This document shows positions 1-11,900 of a stretch of DNA of 64,000 bases, in pieces. The notes beneath the pieces were generated by a model. The model was not told where the DNA came from, did no database searches, and worked only from the letters and a program-made list of their open reading frames with translations. Position 1 is the first letter of the stretch, and each line of letters begins with the position of its first letter. Source of the DNA: Notospermus geniculatus. Lineage: Eukaryota; Nemertea; Pilidiophora; Heteronemertea; Lineidae. Location: assembly GCA_002633025.1 (NCBI GenBank), contig NMRB01000237.1:29818-93817 (forward strand), read 5' to 3'. Both the position numbers and the translations under genes were made by a program.

Positions 1-17
1 CCCCCCCCCCCCCCCCC
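1..17. repeat. poly-C run
   Basis: Seventeen C's open the window. Either a genuine homopolymer or an artefact at a contig edge. Confidence 0.8.
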
Positions 18-792
18 AGGTCATGGTTTTATGCTAATGAACCTGAGAGATCTCGTCTGCTGCTTATACTCAAAAACATGTTATGATTGAATTTTGATTG
101 AATTTGACTCGCTTTTCGATATCCCGTATCAAAGTACTGCGCCAGAGTGACGCCAACTTTGTGAATGACGCGATCACATTTTCGATGTATCTAGGCCTCG
201 TGTAAAATGTTTAACCAAGCACCCGCCTGCCCGCATGTACTAGAAAAGTACATGCATCATGAAAAAAACAGCATTATAATGACAATTGGTGTGTTATAAT
301 GGAATGAAGCAGTATTTGTATAATAACCAGCCAGAAAGTATATTAGGGTGATGGGAATTCTTGTTGGTAATCAACACCCACATCTCAGATGCATTGAAAT
401 TGGAATTGGATGTTGTATTGGTATCTAGACTATACTTCCTCATACATTTTGGCCCCAGTTATTTGAATATATAGGCCAAGTTGAGTTGTGGATGCTGGTG
501 ACAGGCTCTGATATAGAGCACTTCCGTTGAATTCAATATTGACATGATTGATAACATTCAAAATTGAGAACTTGGTGAAAATGATGTGACCCTGCATCCC
601 CATACAGGACTTGGTGATCCCTCGCTCGGTCGGTTAATGCCACTTCCAAAATCTGGGCAGTCACACGATAATATCCAGGTAGGCCGACCAGTACTCGTGC
701 ATCAAAATCGTAATTGGATCAGCATTTTTTGCTGACTTAGATTTTCGTTATGTAACACAGCATCTGTTGCTGTTGTTTTGTTTTTTTGTCCA
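18..792. other. no feature recognised
   Basis: AT-leaning single-copy-looking sequence without a long frame, repeat array or RNA-like motif that I can support. Confidence 0.5.
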
Positions 793-846
793 TCTGGGAA
801 TAATTAACCAATTAATTAACCAAGCAATCTGTTAATTAGTCCCAGA
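793..846. repeat. AT-rich hairpin, 16-bp arms
   Basis: TCTGGGAATAATTAAC at the left is mirrored by GTTAATTAGTCCCAGA at the right, 14 of 16 positions pairing, around a loop that itself contains TTAATTAA-like words. Could be a very short foldback relic or chance in AT-rich DNA. Confidence 0.45.
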
Positions 847-1150
847 ATAAACGATACTGGCGGCCATGTTTGTTTGGACTGTGTCACCTGCCAGCCCTGA
901 TGACTCAGTCAGGGTATTATGTAATGTTATATCTGAAGCCGTCATACATGTTGCAATACCAACAGACTCCAGTAATTGCCTGAAGTAATGTCATTATTGG
1001 AATCACTCATGTTACAACGTATGGCCCAATGTGGATGGTTTCTTTGTCATTTCCAAGTAAATGTATATAACAAATTGATTTTCTGACAGCATGATTCCAT
1101 TGAGAATTCATATTTTTTGCATCAAAAAATGCATTCCTGATCGTGCTTTA

Positions 1151-1222
1151 CATCATTATGTAATACCATCATTATGTAATACCATCATTATGTAATACCA
1201 TCATTATGTAATACCATCATTA
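1151..1222. repeat. 16-bp tandem repeat, about 4.5 copies
   Basis: The unit CATCATTATGTAATAC starts at 1151, 1167, 1183 and 1199, followed by half a unit. The copies are identical, so the array is recent or recently homogenised. Confidence 0.95.
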
Positions 1223-3100
1223 CATTCTGCCCAGAAATCATATTTTCTGCACCCGAACATTTCATGTCATTCGTGGCCAAGAATAAATTTCTTGCCTTAT
1301 TTGGTTGGTTATTCTATGCGACCAACATTCTGAGCGTAAAAAAGCTGTCAAGCCGAACCCTTTGAAAGACGTGCATGGTAATGCACACTGCATGTTGTGT
1401 GCCTTCGCATAGTGTTACGTTGTAGCCTTCGTGACTATATTATTCTTTACACGATGCAGACATCACCGATATATTGGTGGTAAATCGACTCTCGTACATG
1501 CGTGTGTTTTATGCACTGTAAAGGTATCGCGTTGTCAGGAGAGAAAAAATCAAGTGCTTTGTGAGCGGGCGAAGCGAGCTGGTTCATGACGGCACGTGGC
1601 ACTTCGGTGGTTGAATGGAGGATCTCGATGATATCACGACGGTCGATGCATGGTTGACGGGATGAGAATAACTTGAAATGAGGCCAATTACTGCAGAGTA
1701 CCCTCAGTGAAGTTGCTGCTTAACAGGTGGCAGTGTATTACTAATGGCTGTCTTGGGAGCCATCTTGAATATGGTCTTCCTCTCTGCTGCAGTTCATTGA
1801 TTCATTTAGGACAATTCCTTCCACGAGTTTAAACGAGCCTTTGTTCGTTGTTTCATATCTAAATGTGTGAAATCCAATCAAAAAATTTTGTAGGCTTATC
1901 TGCCATGTGAGCGTGTCAATTTCAACATCTGCTCCAGGTGGTAACTATGAACTATTGTTCATTTCATTTTTGTGCATGCAAATTGATTGCAGAAAAGTAT
2001 GGAAAAAAGGTGCACGAGTTTTAATAAGTTAAAAAAGTTGTGATATCCTTTCATAATGATGTGAATAGCCATGTGCCATTGACAGGCATGGGAACATCCT
2101 GATTGATGCATGGTCCCCAGTCGGTGCCAACCTAATGGAGAACTACTGCATGTAGATTTTGTACTACATGTTCGGAATCTTCGTCCCAACTTAAGATGAA
2201 ACTCCTGTTCTGTGTGTATGTATATGTCACGCACATGATCCAGAACAGGCGTGACCTGAGCATCCGCAGCGGGGTGACTTAGCCTTTTGTTAGTAGAGTA
2301 CATAACCTCAACCAGGATAGTTGAGTCCGTTTCATGTGCATAGACTCTGTACAACTATGCTTGGGTGCAGAACAACTTGGCATGACGCGAGTCAACTTAG
2401 CACGAAGCTAACTTCCATATTGCACAAAGCCTGCCCAATAATAGCTATCATCCGACGAAATATTATTGTATTTTCCCCACTCGGCATTTTTTCCGGTTTC
2501 CTGACGCACAGGTTGTCTTTGTCTCCACCCTGAAGAGCAGCCGTCAGTCGGAAAGCTGTTCACCCCACGCTGGTTGGTAGCGTATTGTGCATTATTTGAA
2601 GTTGGCCGCATCTGTCGAAACACGGGCCACACAAAGAAATCATGAAAAATAACGCCAGTGTCTCTCTTTTATTCTCAGCAGCCTTTTCTTCTGTGAGTCC
2701 AGTCAGGCCATGCTTCATGCAGGTTTTGCATCAATAACACTTACAGGCGATACTGCAATCGTGAGACAGAAAGAGTTAAACCAGCCTTCAGAAATAGCCT
2801 AGCTTTAAGCCACTGCTATCATAAGCTAGAAAATCTAAAACAGAAATCTCATGTTATTTTCTGTTTATTCCAGATCTACACACCTGTGTTGACTTCTCAA
2901 GTCATTAGGCTGTACCAAGAATAATTTGTACACAGCCTTTACCTGAAGGCTTACTGGATTGGATGGTTGATTGAGACTAGTCTTGATTGTAGAACTTTTG
3001 TCTTCTTGTTTACAATGGCTACAGACATATGTCTGGCCGGGAAGCTAACTATGTCAGTCATGGTGTGCCAACTTTTTACACCAACATGGTAGGCCTAGTA
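1223..3100. other. non-coding stretch; one acceptor-like site
   Basis: No gene recognised. A long minus-strand frame at 1959-2354 (131 codons) has low-complexity, Cys/His-rich content with no family resemblance, so I do not call it. At 2660-2678 there is a strong polypyrimidine tract ending in CAG, followed 14 bases later by GTGAGT (2693-2698). Confidence 0.45.
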
Positions 3101-3119
3101 GTTCTTTGGGCTTGCCAGT

Positions 3120-3760
3120 TGATCTTGTCATTCCATCTTCTTGGGCTTGTCACTGGTCACAAACACTCAGTGGAGTGTCAATAGCAATGACCTACTATCC
3201 TGACCTTCAGGTCATGGTGTGTTGACCTACTTTTGTGACCTTCAGGTGTGCTGACCTTGTAGGCCAATGGTGAATGAAGACACCTTGTGTCTCACCTCCT
3301 GTGATAGACCGTATAGACGACAATTCAGGCCTTTCCGTTTGACGGGCGCTAAAATGTGCAGGCGCCTTGCAAACAATAGAATTCCTATTGTTTGCGAGGC
3401 GCATGCACATTTTCGCGCCCGTCAAACGGAAAGGCCTGACAATTCGTCCCGTAGGACATTTCTTCCCTGGACAATTCGTCCCCTTCGGCAATTCCTCCCC
3501 GGACACTTGATAGTGAAACTTGTCAGTCATGGCATCGATCGACCTCTGTCCTGACCTTCAGGTCAGGTGTGCTGACCTACTGCTGTGACCTTTAGATCAT
3601 GGTATGCCGACCTTGAAGGCCAACAGGGGATTAGGATCCTGTAGCTCCATGGTGTTATACCTGTTGTCACTTGGTAGTGAAGTGTCAATCTGTCAATGGC
3701 AATGGCCTACTCTCCTGACCTTCAGCTTCAGGCTGGTGTGTTCTGCATTTCATTGCCCCA
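3120..3760. repeat. diverged direct repeats rich in TGACCT/AGGTCA
   Basis: Three related blocks (about 3185-3290, 3520-3640 and 3690-3740) repeat phrases such as CCTGACCTTCAGGTCA and GTGCTGACCTAC. The 14-bp palindrome TGACCTTCAGGTCA occurs at 3201-3214 and 3552-3565. The 111-bp palindromic element at 3327-3437 sits between blocks one and two. Confidence 0.6.
3319..3445. mobile_element. palindromic MITE (hAT-like) with exact 8-bp TSD
   Basis: A 111-bp foldback at 3327-3437: two 53-nt arms pair with only three mismatches around a 5-nt centre (AATTC). The termini are AGGCCTTTCC and GGAAAGGCCT. It is flanked on both sides by the identical 8-mer GACAATTC (3319-3326 and 3438-3445). An 8-bp target duplication is typical of hAT transposons. 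It has no coding capacity, so it would depend on a transposase supplied elsewhere. A second, shorter copy is at 54041-54121. Confidence 0.9.
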
Positions 3761-3779
3761 TTTTCCACACATATAGGCC

Positions 3780-6380
3780 ATCTGATTTTGGTCTAGGCCT
3801 ACCCGCATTTTGATTTGAACCGATGTTCTCTTTGGGATGGCAAACCAGAGACCATGTTGGCTTCTCATTCAGTCTCGGCTGGAGTCAGACTCTACCTTGT
3901 GTTGTACAGAGAACTGGGCCGACTGACAGTTGTGGCATGTAGTGGGTGGAATGGTGTTAGCATGCTAAAACAGCCTAGCTATGCACATCAATGCTAGAAT
4001 GTGAAATATTGTATGCACCCATCAGGTAGTCTCTTTCACCTGGTTTCGGGGATTCATTCCATGCAGGCTGTCTGTAGATGTCTATATTTCTGCCCTGTAT
4101 CATGCACTCGTGGATTATTTTACTCGGCTCTTGTCGGAACCAGTCAATTTTACTAAAAGTTTGCACATTGACGTTTTTCGTTTGAACTATTTCCTGTGTA
4201 AGGGATACAGCCACTTGCTGGTGCGAATCAAATTCAATGCCGCTGGCTCTTGGGTAAATGTTTTTGTGGTTTTCCACAGAATATGAATGATATATTCGTC
4301 TTTGAACCAAACAAGTTTTCAGTCAAACTTGCATGTGATAAAAAAATCATCAGAAATCATGTTACAAATTCCGGCATATCTTCTGATAAAGAACTTGTGT
4401 TATTTCCCTATCCCGGGCTGTTACCTGCTTGGATTAGCCGTGATTCGTAAATGAATATTATCATAAAAACGACTGAATTTGTTTACAAATCACCGTTAGT
4501 TTCTTCCACTATCTGGAGGGATTCGAATAGAAAAAGTTGCGGAAACATACCGCCTACTTCTTCTTGGGGAACAAAGATATCTGGAGACGTATACCTCCGC
4601 TGTTTGAGGTGGAGGAAGCCCAGGCCCGCTGATGATGACTATCACCTCCTAAACAGAAGAATAAAAAGTTCCTAAATCAAATTTCAATTCCGCAGTTAAC
4701 ATTGTGGAGGTGGAAGAGTGAGACCTTTGAAAATTGCCTGCTGTTGCTTTTAAAAGTTAGATAGATGCTTTGAGGTTGCGATCCGCTGATGTCAGTGTGG
4801 CAGGAAAAGCTGTCCTGTGAACTTTGGTCCAGGTACAATGGCAGGTTAAAACCCATTGAATTCCTTTGCAATGGATTATGTTCCATTACTTTACCAGGGA
4901 GGCTTATTGCAGTGGGACATTTATTCTGAGGACTACTATTCTGTTTACACCAGTTTTTAGTTTCTCTGTGCAGGTGATGAGAATTACCTGTGTCAACATC
5001 AAGGGGTTGAATAAACAGTTGTAGGTTGACACAATTTCATTTCTAATTAAAAACAAACAGGTTCATGTTTAACAAAATCAATCACACAATATCTTGCCAA
5101 ACAGGTAAAAAAACAAGGAATGTTAAGAACAGAACTATGAAGTATGTTTCCCACTTCATGTTTGAGTCCTCGAGTAGGCACTTGACTGGTATGTACTGGC
5201 ATATGGACACCCACCAGTCTCAAGAGGGGAAATGAACAATGGTAGACCTTATTGATTTCTTTAAAATATGGCATGGAAAATTGATTATTTACACTGCCTC
5301 AATAATCAGAATGTTTTTGCATCACCCTGTGGACCATCATTTGAGTTGGAGTGATATTTTTTGTTTTCAAATATTTCACCAGCCATGTGATTACCAACCA
5401 CTCACACAAATGAACAATGGCTCCAGAACGCTGTGTAAATTTCATAATTAATTAACAGAAATTAATATCGGCACTTAATGAGCGACGTGCACGTGGCGCT
5501 CATGTCGGTTCAACTTTGATGGTTTTGAAGTACTTTCTGAGTGGAGAGTAGCGTGAAATTGTGTGCGATGTCGGCATCGACAGGAAGGAAGCCCGGCGAC
5601 ACACGGCCGTGTTTTCCTTCAACAACCGGAACACAATGGGTTCACATGGTAACGAACATCTGTCTGATACCTAAAAATAGAAAATTCACGGAATGGTGGT
5701 TCTCATCTTCATTGGGAAAAGAGTACAGGGCTCGGGGCTATGATCTGATAGTCGCATTCAGCGCCATCTTTTCTTTCGCCCGATGTACATGGACCAGGTG
5801 AATAAATCATACGGGAGCAAAATTTTATGTAAATCAGGAAAAAAACCAAAATATTGGGTATAAATCATATAAGCCCAGGGGAGTATTGTGAGGATGTTAA
5901 TATGACGTGTGTCCAGGATAATAGTTCAGTGAGTGCTTTAGTTGGGAACAATCTCCCCATCATCTAATGCGTGGTTAAAAATGATATACGCTCAGCTGAC
6001 ATCTTTTAAAAATTGATTTAGAATGAAAAAATGGTTATAAATCATGGATGGAGGCCATTAGCAACGCCTGGGTAGACGCAGTGTCTGCCGCATAACAATA
6101 CAAAGAGGTTGCACACTTTTCAGTAACTTGAGCCATGTGAAGGAGCCCTCTTTAGGAAGTATTTCAAATGTGGACCAAGAGATTGATGTCATAATGTAAA
6201 CAAAAGTCAGCGGTAGGGATAATGGAATTGGTCATATTTCATGTAACCGTTTGAAAATTTCAACCATGGTGTTGCCGGGATAAGTGGCAGCCATGTTTTG
6301 CTCAGCGGCGGTGAAGTACCATTCACGCAGTTTATCATTTGCGATATCCAATCAAATCGCAGACAAGATGGCGACATTGG
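3780..6380. other. no gene recognised
   Basis: Short frames only, none with a recognisable domain. At about 4945-4966 a T-rich tract ends in CAG directly followed by GTGATG, a weaker version of the juxtaposed splice signal seen at 52914. A frame at 5541-5801 has no known relatives that I can name. Confidence 0.4.
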
Positions 6381-6856
6381 TTTATTACATCGCGGCATAG
6401 ACACACGAGTGATATTAGTTCATATCAGATCGAGATCAAGCGATGAGGCGAAGGTGATAAGGCATATTGCTTATTGTTATCTTTGACAGAAAAACTTGTC
6501 TGATTGTCCATTGTCAATTTCTTTGTCAATTTCTATATTTGATTTCTGTGCTATTGACTGTAAGGGATCATCTCAAAATTGCTTGATGCCCAGAGAGTAC
6601 AAATTTTTTCTTCTGGAGGAGGGGTCAGCACTTTCCTGACCAAAATTTCATCTTTTTTCAAACTTTTGGCATCTTGTGTAGATTAGAAGAAAGAAACCAG
6701 AGAACTTCCAATATAGGAAGGTTATCATGGTTTATCATGTACCCTACTGGTCCTCCATAGAAACACCAAGTAATTCTCAAATAAAAGTGTTGATGCCAGA
6801 CATGTGACTTTTTTCGTCATTTAGTGGGGGAGGGGGTCCAGAGAGAGATGAAAAAA
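6381..6856. repeat. local duplication, copy 1
   Basis: From TTTATTACATCGCGGC onward this segment is nearly identical to 7357-7810, with small substitutions and indels. It includes the left part of the MITE described at 7517-7855 (left end here at 6564) but breaks off at an A-run near 6850 before that element's right end. The duplicated block starts well before the MITE, so it is a segmental duplication rather than two insertions. Confidence 0.85.
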
Positions 6857-7355
6857 GGGGCTGTTCATTCTCATCTTAGGGATTGTCAAATCAGGCTGTT
6901 CGTGATCACCCTGACCTAAAAATATAATGTTGGGTCATTTCAATGACCAGAAACTGACAGAAGAATCACTTTTTGTTGCTCAATGTAGGACCATTCTATT
7001 CTCTAGGTGGGGGTTGGAGGTGCCATAGGCCTATACATTGTGTTATGGTTGCATAATGTCATTTCTTGCCCATTCCTGATAAAGGTGTTTTGGGTGACTT
7101 GATGTTTTCAATGCCAATATAAGGGTGCAAGGGATGATAGTGGCGTGACCTGCCCAGGGTTTGAATAGGGACTAGGAAAGTCCTAGAAGATGTTAGATAA
7201 TATTCAATAATTCTTTTTGTTACGAAGCAATTTCTTAGACTTTCTTTGGCCAAAGGGTCACTGCAATGTTGTAGCTCAGAGTGCTTGCTTGAGCTATAGC
7301 CTAGAGTTTTAGTACTGCGTAGACATGGTAGTGCATCTGTGCCAAGTTTGTGGAA

Positions 7356-7356
7356 N
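7356..7356. other. single ambiguous base at a duplication boundary
   Basis: One N immediately precedes duplication copy 2. The coincidence suggests a forced assembly join. Confidence 0.8.
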
Positions 7357-7810
7357 TTTATTACATCGCGGCATAGACACACGAGTGATATTAGTTCATA
7401 TCAGATCGAGATCAAGCGATCAGGCGAAGGTGATAAGGCATATTGCTTATTGTTATCTTTGACAGAAAAACTTCTTTGTCAATTTCTCTGTTTGATTTCT
7501 GTGCTATTTATAGTAAGGGATCATCTCAAAATTGCTTAGATGCCCAGAGAGACGGAATTTTCTCATCTGGAGGAGGGGGTCAGCACTTTCCTGACCAAAA
7601 TTTCATCGTTTTTCGAACTTTTGGCATCATGTGTAAATTAGAAGAAAGAAACCAGAGAACTTCCAATATAGGAAGATTATCATGTTTTATCATGTACCCT
7701 ACTCGTCCTCCATAGAAACACCAAGTAATTCTGAAATAGAAGTGTTGATGCCAGATATATGACTTTTCATCATTTAGAGGGGGGAGGGGGTCCAGAGAGA
7801 GATGAAAAAA
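7357..7810. repeat. local duplication, copy 2
   Basis: Second copy of the 6381-6856 segment, offset by about 976 bases. Unlike copy 1, it runs into the complete right end of the MITE. Divergence between the copies is a few percent by eye, compatible with two alleles as well as with a true duplication. Confidence 0.85.
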
Positions 7811-7858
7811 TTTTGTCTCTCTGGGTCTGGGCATCAAGCAATTTTGAGGTGACCCTAA
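7514..7858. mobile_element. MITE with about 45-bp TIRs, TAA flanks (PIF/Harbinger-like)
   Basis: The left end from 7517 (GGGATCATCTCAAAATTGC, then a block reading GATGCCCAGAGAGAC) is mirrored at 7806-7855 (GTCTCTCTGGGTCTGGGCATC, ending GGTGACCC). The trinucleotide TAA lies directly outside both ends (7514-7516 and 7856-7858). A 3-bp TWA target duplication with G-rich termini is the PIF/Harbinger signature. Length is 339 bp with no coding capacity. Family assignment is inference from the TSD. Confidence 0.65.
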
Positions 7859-8366
7859 CAGCTCATCGCAGTTTTGAAATGCAGACCCAAAAAAATAACT
7901 CCAGCATACATTCATTGCTTGTGCATTTCACCCCATATTCACACGCTGTTGAGATAGACGTGTGAATTATTATCAAAAATCATTTTACTTACAATAGCAG
8001 CATGGAGCGATATCATGATGTCAGATTTCCCAGGGCCTTTACAAACAACAGACGGAATGTTCAAATAGAGTAATACAGCCTCCAGGTGGAGGGGATCAAT
8101 GAAACAACAAAAGATGTCGGATTATTATGTAGCCAGCTGTTGTTAATAGGCTACATAAAAACTGTATCGAATTGCAAATTGGCGTCTGTGATGAACTAAA
8201 TTTTATCTTGATAATTAATTTTCTGTGTCAATTTCAGTTGAAATTGGGAATTGATATCTTGCAATTCAAGTTGTAATATTTTGTATGTGAAAACAGGATC
8301 CTGTGAATTTCCACAGACAAGTTGAAAGAAAAGGGGTAGATACCATGTTAATTTCACCTACATGTA

Positions 8367-8661
8367 CAGGGTTTCCGCCAGAAAAAAATGAGGGTACGGG
8401 GAAAAAAAAATTTGAAAAAAAATTTTTTTTTGAAAAAATTGTTCAAAAAAATTTTAAAAAAAATTTTTTTTTGATTTTTTAAACGGTTTTAAACGCTGTT
8501 TGGTGCCATTTTAGGCGTATTTTGAAGCATAAAATCCCCGCGCCGGTGATATCACTTCATGGAAAAATGGTTACCCAATGTTTTTGAGGGTATGGATCCG
8601 TACCCTGGAAAAATCTAAGGGTACGGAATTTTACCCATTTTACCCTCTGGCGGAAACCCTG
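8367..8661. mobile_element. hAT-like MITE, CAGGGTTTCCGCCAG termini
   Basis: CAGGGTTTCCGCCAG at 8367-8381 is exactly mirrored by CTGGCGGAAACCCTG at 8647-8661. CAGGG...CCCTG ends are common in hAT elements. The interior is a poly-A/poly-T-rich foldback with several GGGTACGG words near each end. No clear 8-bp target duplication is visible. Confidence 0.75.
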
Positions 8662-8733
8662 ATGTATTACAAGAAATTGACAAGGATGCCAAACTATCAG
8701 GAAGTGAAAGAGAGTGCAAAGATGGCCAGCGGA

Positions 8734-8975
8734 GCTCTCAGCAGTGTTCTCCACAGGATTTCCTATTAGGTGGGGTGGTACCCTTGAAATTCAGGATTTC
8801 CCATTACTTTGCAAATTAAGATAGGGTGGTCACCAATTTAAGGTAGAGGGTGTAATAGAAAATCATTACAAAATTGAGCTGCAAGGTAGGGTGGCTACTT
8901 CTAAGGTAGGGTGGTAAAATGCTAAGTAGGGTGGGCCACCCTAGCTAAAAGCCAAGCGGAGAACACTGCTCTCAG
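8734..8975. mobile_element. hAT-like MITE with exact 8-bp TSD
   Basis: The left terminus CAGTGTTCTCC (from 8742) mirrors GGAGAACACT (ending 8967). The 8-mer GCTCTCAG is repeated exactly outside both ends (8734-8741 and 8968-8975). The 226-bp interior carries a repeated AGGGTGG motif at about 8770, 8823, 8888 and 8907. No coding capacity. It lies only about 70 bases from the previous hAT-like MITE. Confidence 0.85.
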
Positions 8976-11900
8976 TGGCTGAGGTTGTCCTGATATATGA
9001 TATATGATTTCTTGCAAATGCCAAATACCAAATATTGTGCATTCTGTTAATCTCAAAATTTTTTCCAAGAAAATCACAACAAACCGCCATAAATCAAAAA
9101 TCTGCCGAAGCAATTCTAGTTTCATTTCGCCGCAGATAAAAATCAGTCAACAGAGAGAATGTAGCCATCCTGTGTAGCCATCCTCTACTGTTGCAGTCTA
9201 GAAACAGATCAATCAACAAACTGTGTGGATTTAAACGATCCGTGTTTGTAGTTTGAAAATCCGTTCATTCCATGGAGTCAGATCCCTTTGATATTCGAGA
9301 AAGTCTTTGAAGTAATATTTCATATTTTATGGGTTACCATTTGAGAATTAAGCCGATTTTTATAGGCCTAAGCCGAATAAAGATTATACAGATTAATATG
9401 TGATTGGTTATTTAAAAAATGAGTGTGATTAAGAACGGCTCATTTTGTTGGGTGATATTCAAGGGAGGCTAATGAAGAATTGTTGTTCTATTTTGTGATG
9501 TGAAAATCATGTGTGAATCTTTTGTTCTGTGCAGTGACTGTGAAAGCCCAATTTGTACTTTTCCTTCCAAATTTATTTTGCCATATGTTGACTGTGTCCA
9601 CATAAAAACACCATCCAGAGCTTTCTGGGCGAGCGATGCAAGGGGGAAAACGTACTCTTAGGAGTTGAGAATTCTGGAGTGGAGATGCAGGTTTAGGCCT
9701 ACATGATCCCGCTTCTCCAGCTGAAATGTGGATCCGGAATGTAGAAGAGTGCCAGCTGAAAGAATTATCAAAGAACGTTTGTTTCGGAACAGAGGGATGC
9801 ATCCCTCCATCCGAAATAAATGGCTACCGCTAGGCTACCTACGGCAGCCTAGCGGCAGCCTGCGTAGCTATGGCATTATGGATTAGGATCTATGGGAAAA
9901 TTCCACAGCAGCACTGAAATCCCGTCAACGAAAAAAGTATTTGTCGGCTATAATCCAAGTCATTCACAGGCCCAAAAAGAAACATATTCACTTATTCCAG
10001 TAACCGGTAGCACTTGTCACAAAAGCACGTGAACGACGAACGACATGCTGAACTGGCGGTTGGATATAGAGAACTACATGTATGCATGAATTAGGCAAAA
10101 GAGACAAAGAACTCTGTTACTAAGCCACATTGTGGCATTTCTGACAATGGCTTATGCTGATTCAATGGCCGATTACGCTGTTAACAGGCGTGATTTCTTA
10201 TCTGCACGGGGTGATAGACAGTGAAGCGAACATTCGACTTCGGCTTGGCCTATAAGCAGAAAGCAGACGACCGCCACAAAATCCCGAATTTTCGTGTTAT
10301 TTTCGGCGATATTGTATCCATTCATATATGATTACTTACTACGGATATCTTTCGTGGAAACAGTACCGCTAAGCACAACTAATACGGCGTGTTCACGCAA
10401 TGGGAGACAAAAATGCATATTCCTGAAAAATCCTCTATGAGGCATTCTACTCGCTGGTTCGACAAAGTAATTCGCTGGCTACGCCATTTTTCGCCTGGCG
10501 GCGAGCCCAGGAACCATTGCGTCCAGCAGTTTGTTTGTCACGGACCATTTCCCTGAACTAACACACCGTGACACCTTTCATAATATTGTCCTCGGTGAAC
10601 TCAAAGACCTGATAATTGAGCTCATCCAGTGATGATGGACAGGCCAGGCTTATAATAGACGTTGTTTTTTGGCCAATTAGAACCTGCTTTATTGTGTACC
10701 TGTTGTATAGGAGAATGGGCAATGAAATGGATCTAACCTAGTGGGAACGAGTTTGAAATATCTATGTATGTCAACATTCTCAGTGAATGGAACTTTATGC
10801 TCTTCGATAGGACAGTTACCCCCAAATGTGGTGGCAGTTCAGTATGCCGGCCAGGTTCAGGGGCAGACACAGGATTTGGGAAAAGAGGGGGCACCCTGTG
10901 CTCGGAGCGTTGAAATTTGCGGCGGCTCTGACCCTTTTCAGTTGGTCAGTGACTGCAGGCCAGGGCCGACCGCACAGAAAGCCCGATAGTGCTACCAGCG
11001 CCTATCGGCAGTTGCAGACCACTATCATACATGTAAATGCATGTCTACATTATATTAATTAAGAGAAAATATTGTATGCACAGGATTGATCGAAGATTGT
11101 GTGTTTGATTCATCACCACCAGAGACACTGCCTGTAAAGCTTTGTGAACAAATGCACTTTGAAAGACTACAACTGTATCTAGCTCAGCGTGAACATGATA
11201 TTGAATATGGAGAAAGCCGGGGGATGCCGCTAACTAATTTTTTGTGCGTTGCGTTTGTATTCGTCAGAAACAGCAGGGCGCCGACCGTTGAATCAGCGCC
11301 CGTTGGAAAGGCAAGGAATGGATGTCTTATTCTGATTGGATGAATGCCGACCTGTGGTGACATTGAATAACTGGCCGTTGAGATGTGAACCGCATGACAT
11401 GTAGGCTACCCCGGTGCTACCGGTTCAGGACACGCATACCGTGCAATAACAAAAAGTTCAGTGAGGTGACTGGGTCAAAATTTGGCACAGAGAAAAATGT
11501 TTTGACGCAGTTTCGAATTTGATGGAAAAGTTGTTGTAAACATGTAAAAGTACAAGGAAGATTCTTCTAGTGGAAGCTGTGATATGACGAAAAAATTAGG
11601 TGGGAAGGCGGCGGTACATTTACCACTCAATTGCCTTCTCTTCCTTCACGCCACTCATCCATAAAGTCTTTATTTCGCTTTATCAATGGACGATGGACGG
11701 ACAAAAAGTCTGAGCACAGATGGTGTCAACTTGGTGTAAATTTACCAAGAAATTCAAATTGTGCTGCGTCAGTCGGTTGGAATCAATTGGAGGAAACAAC
11801 CGAATGAAGTCATGAAAATATGAAAGGAGACGAGTCGCCTGGTTAGAGATTCAATGACCGTAGGCATCGAGGATAGTCACCAGAAAGTGCTATTCATCGT

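Noticed and set aside
4945-4990. Second recursive splice site (CAG|GTGATG)
   Set aside because: The donor half departs from GTRAGT and the pyrimidine tract is interrupted by an internal AG.
11086-11343. 85-codon frame with protein-like first half
   Set aside because: Weak acceptor, no donor, no family recognised. Kept only as a remark in the block entry.
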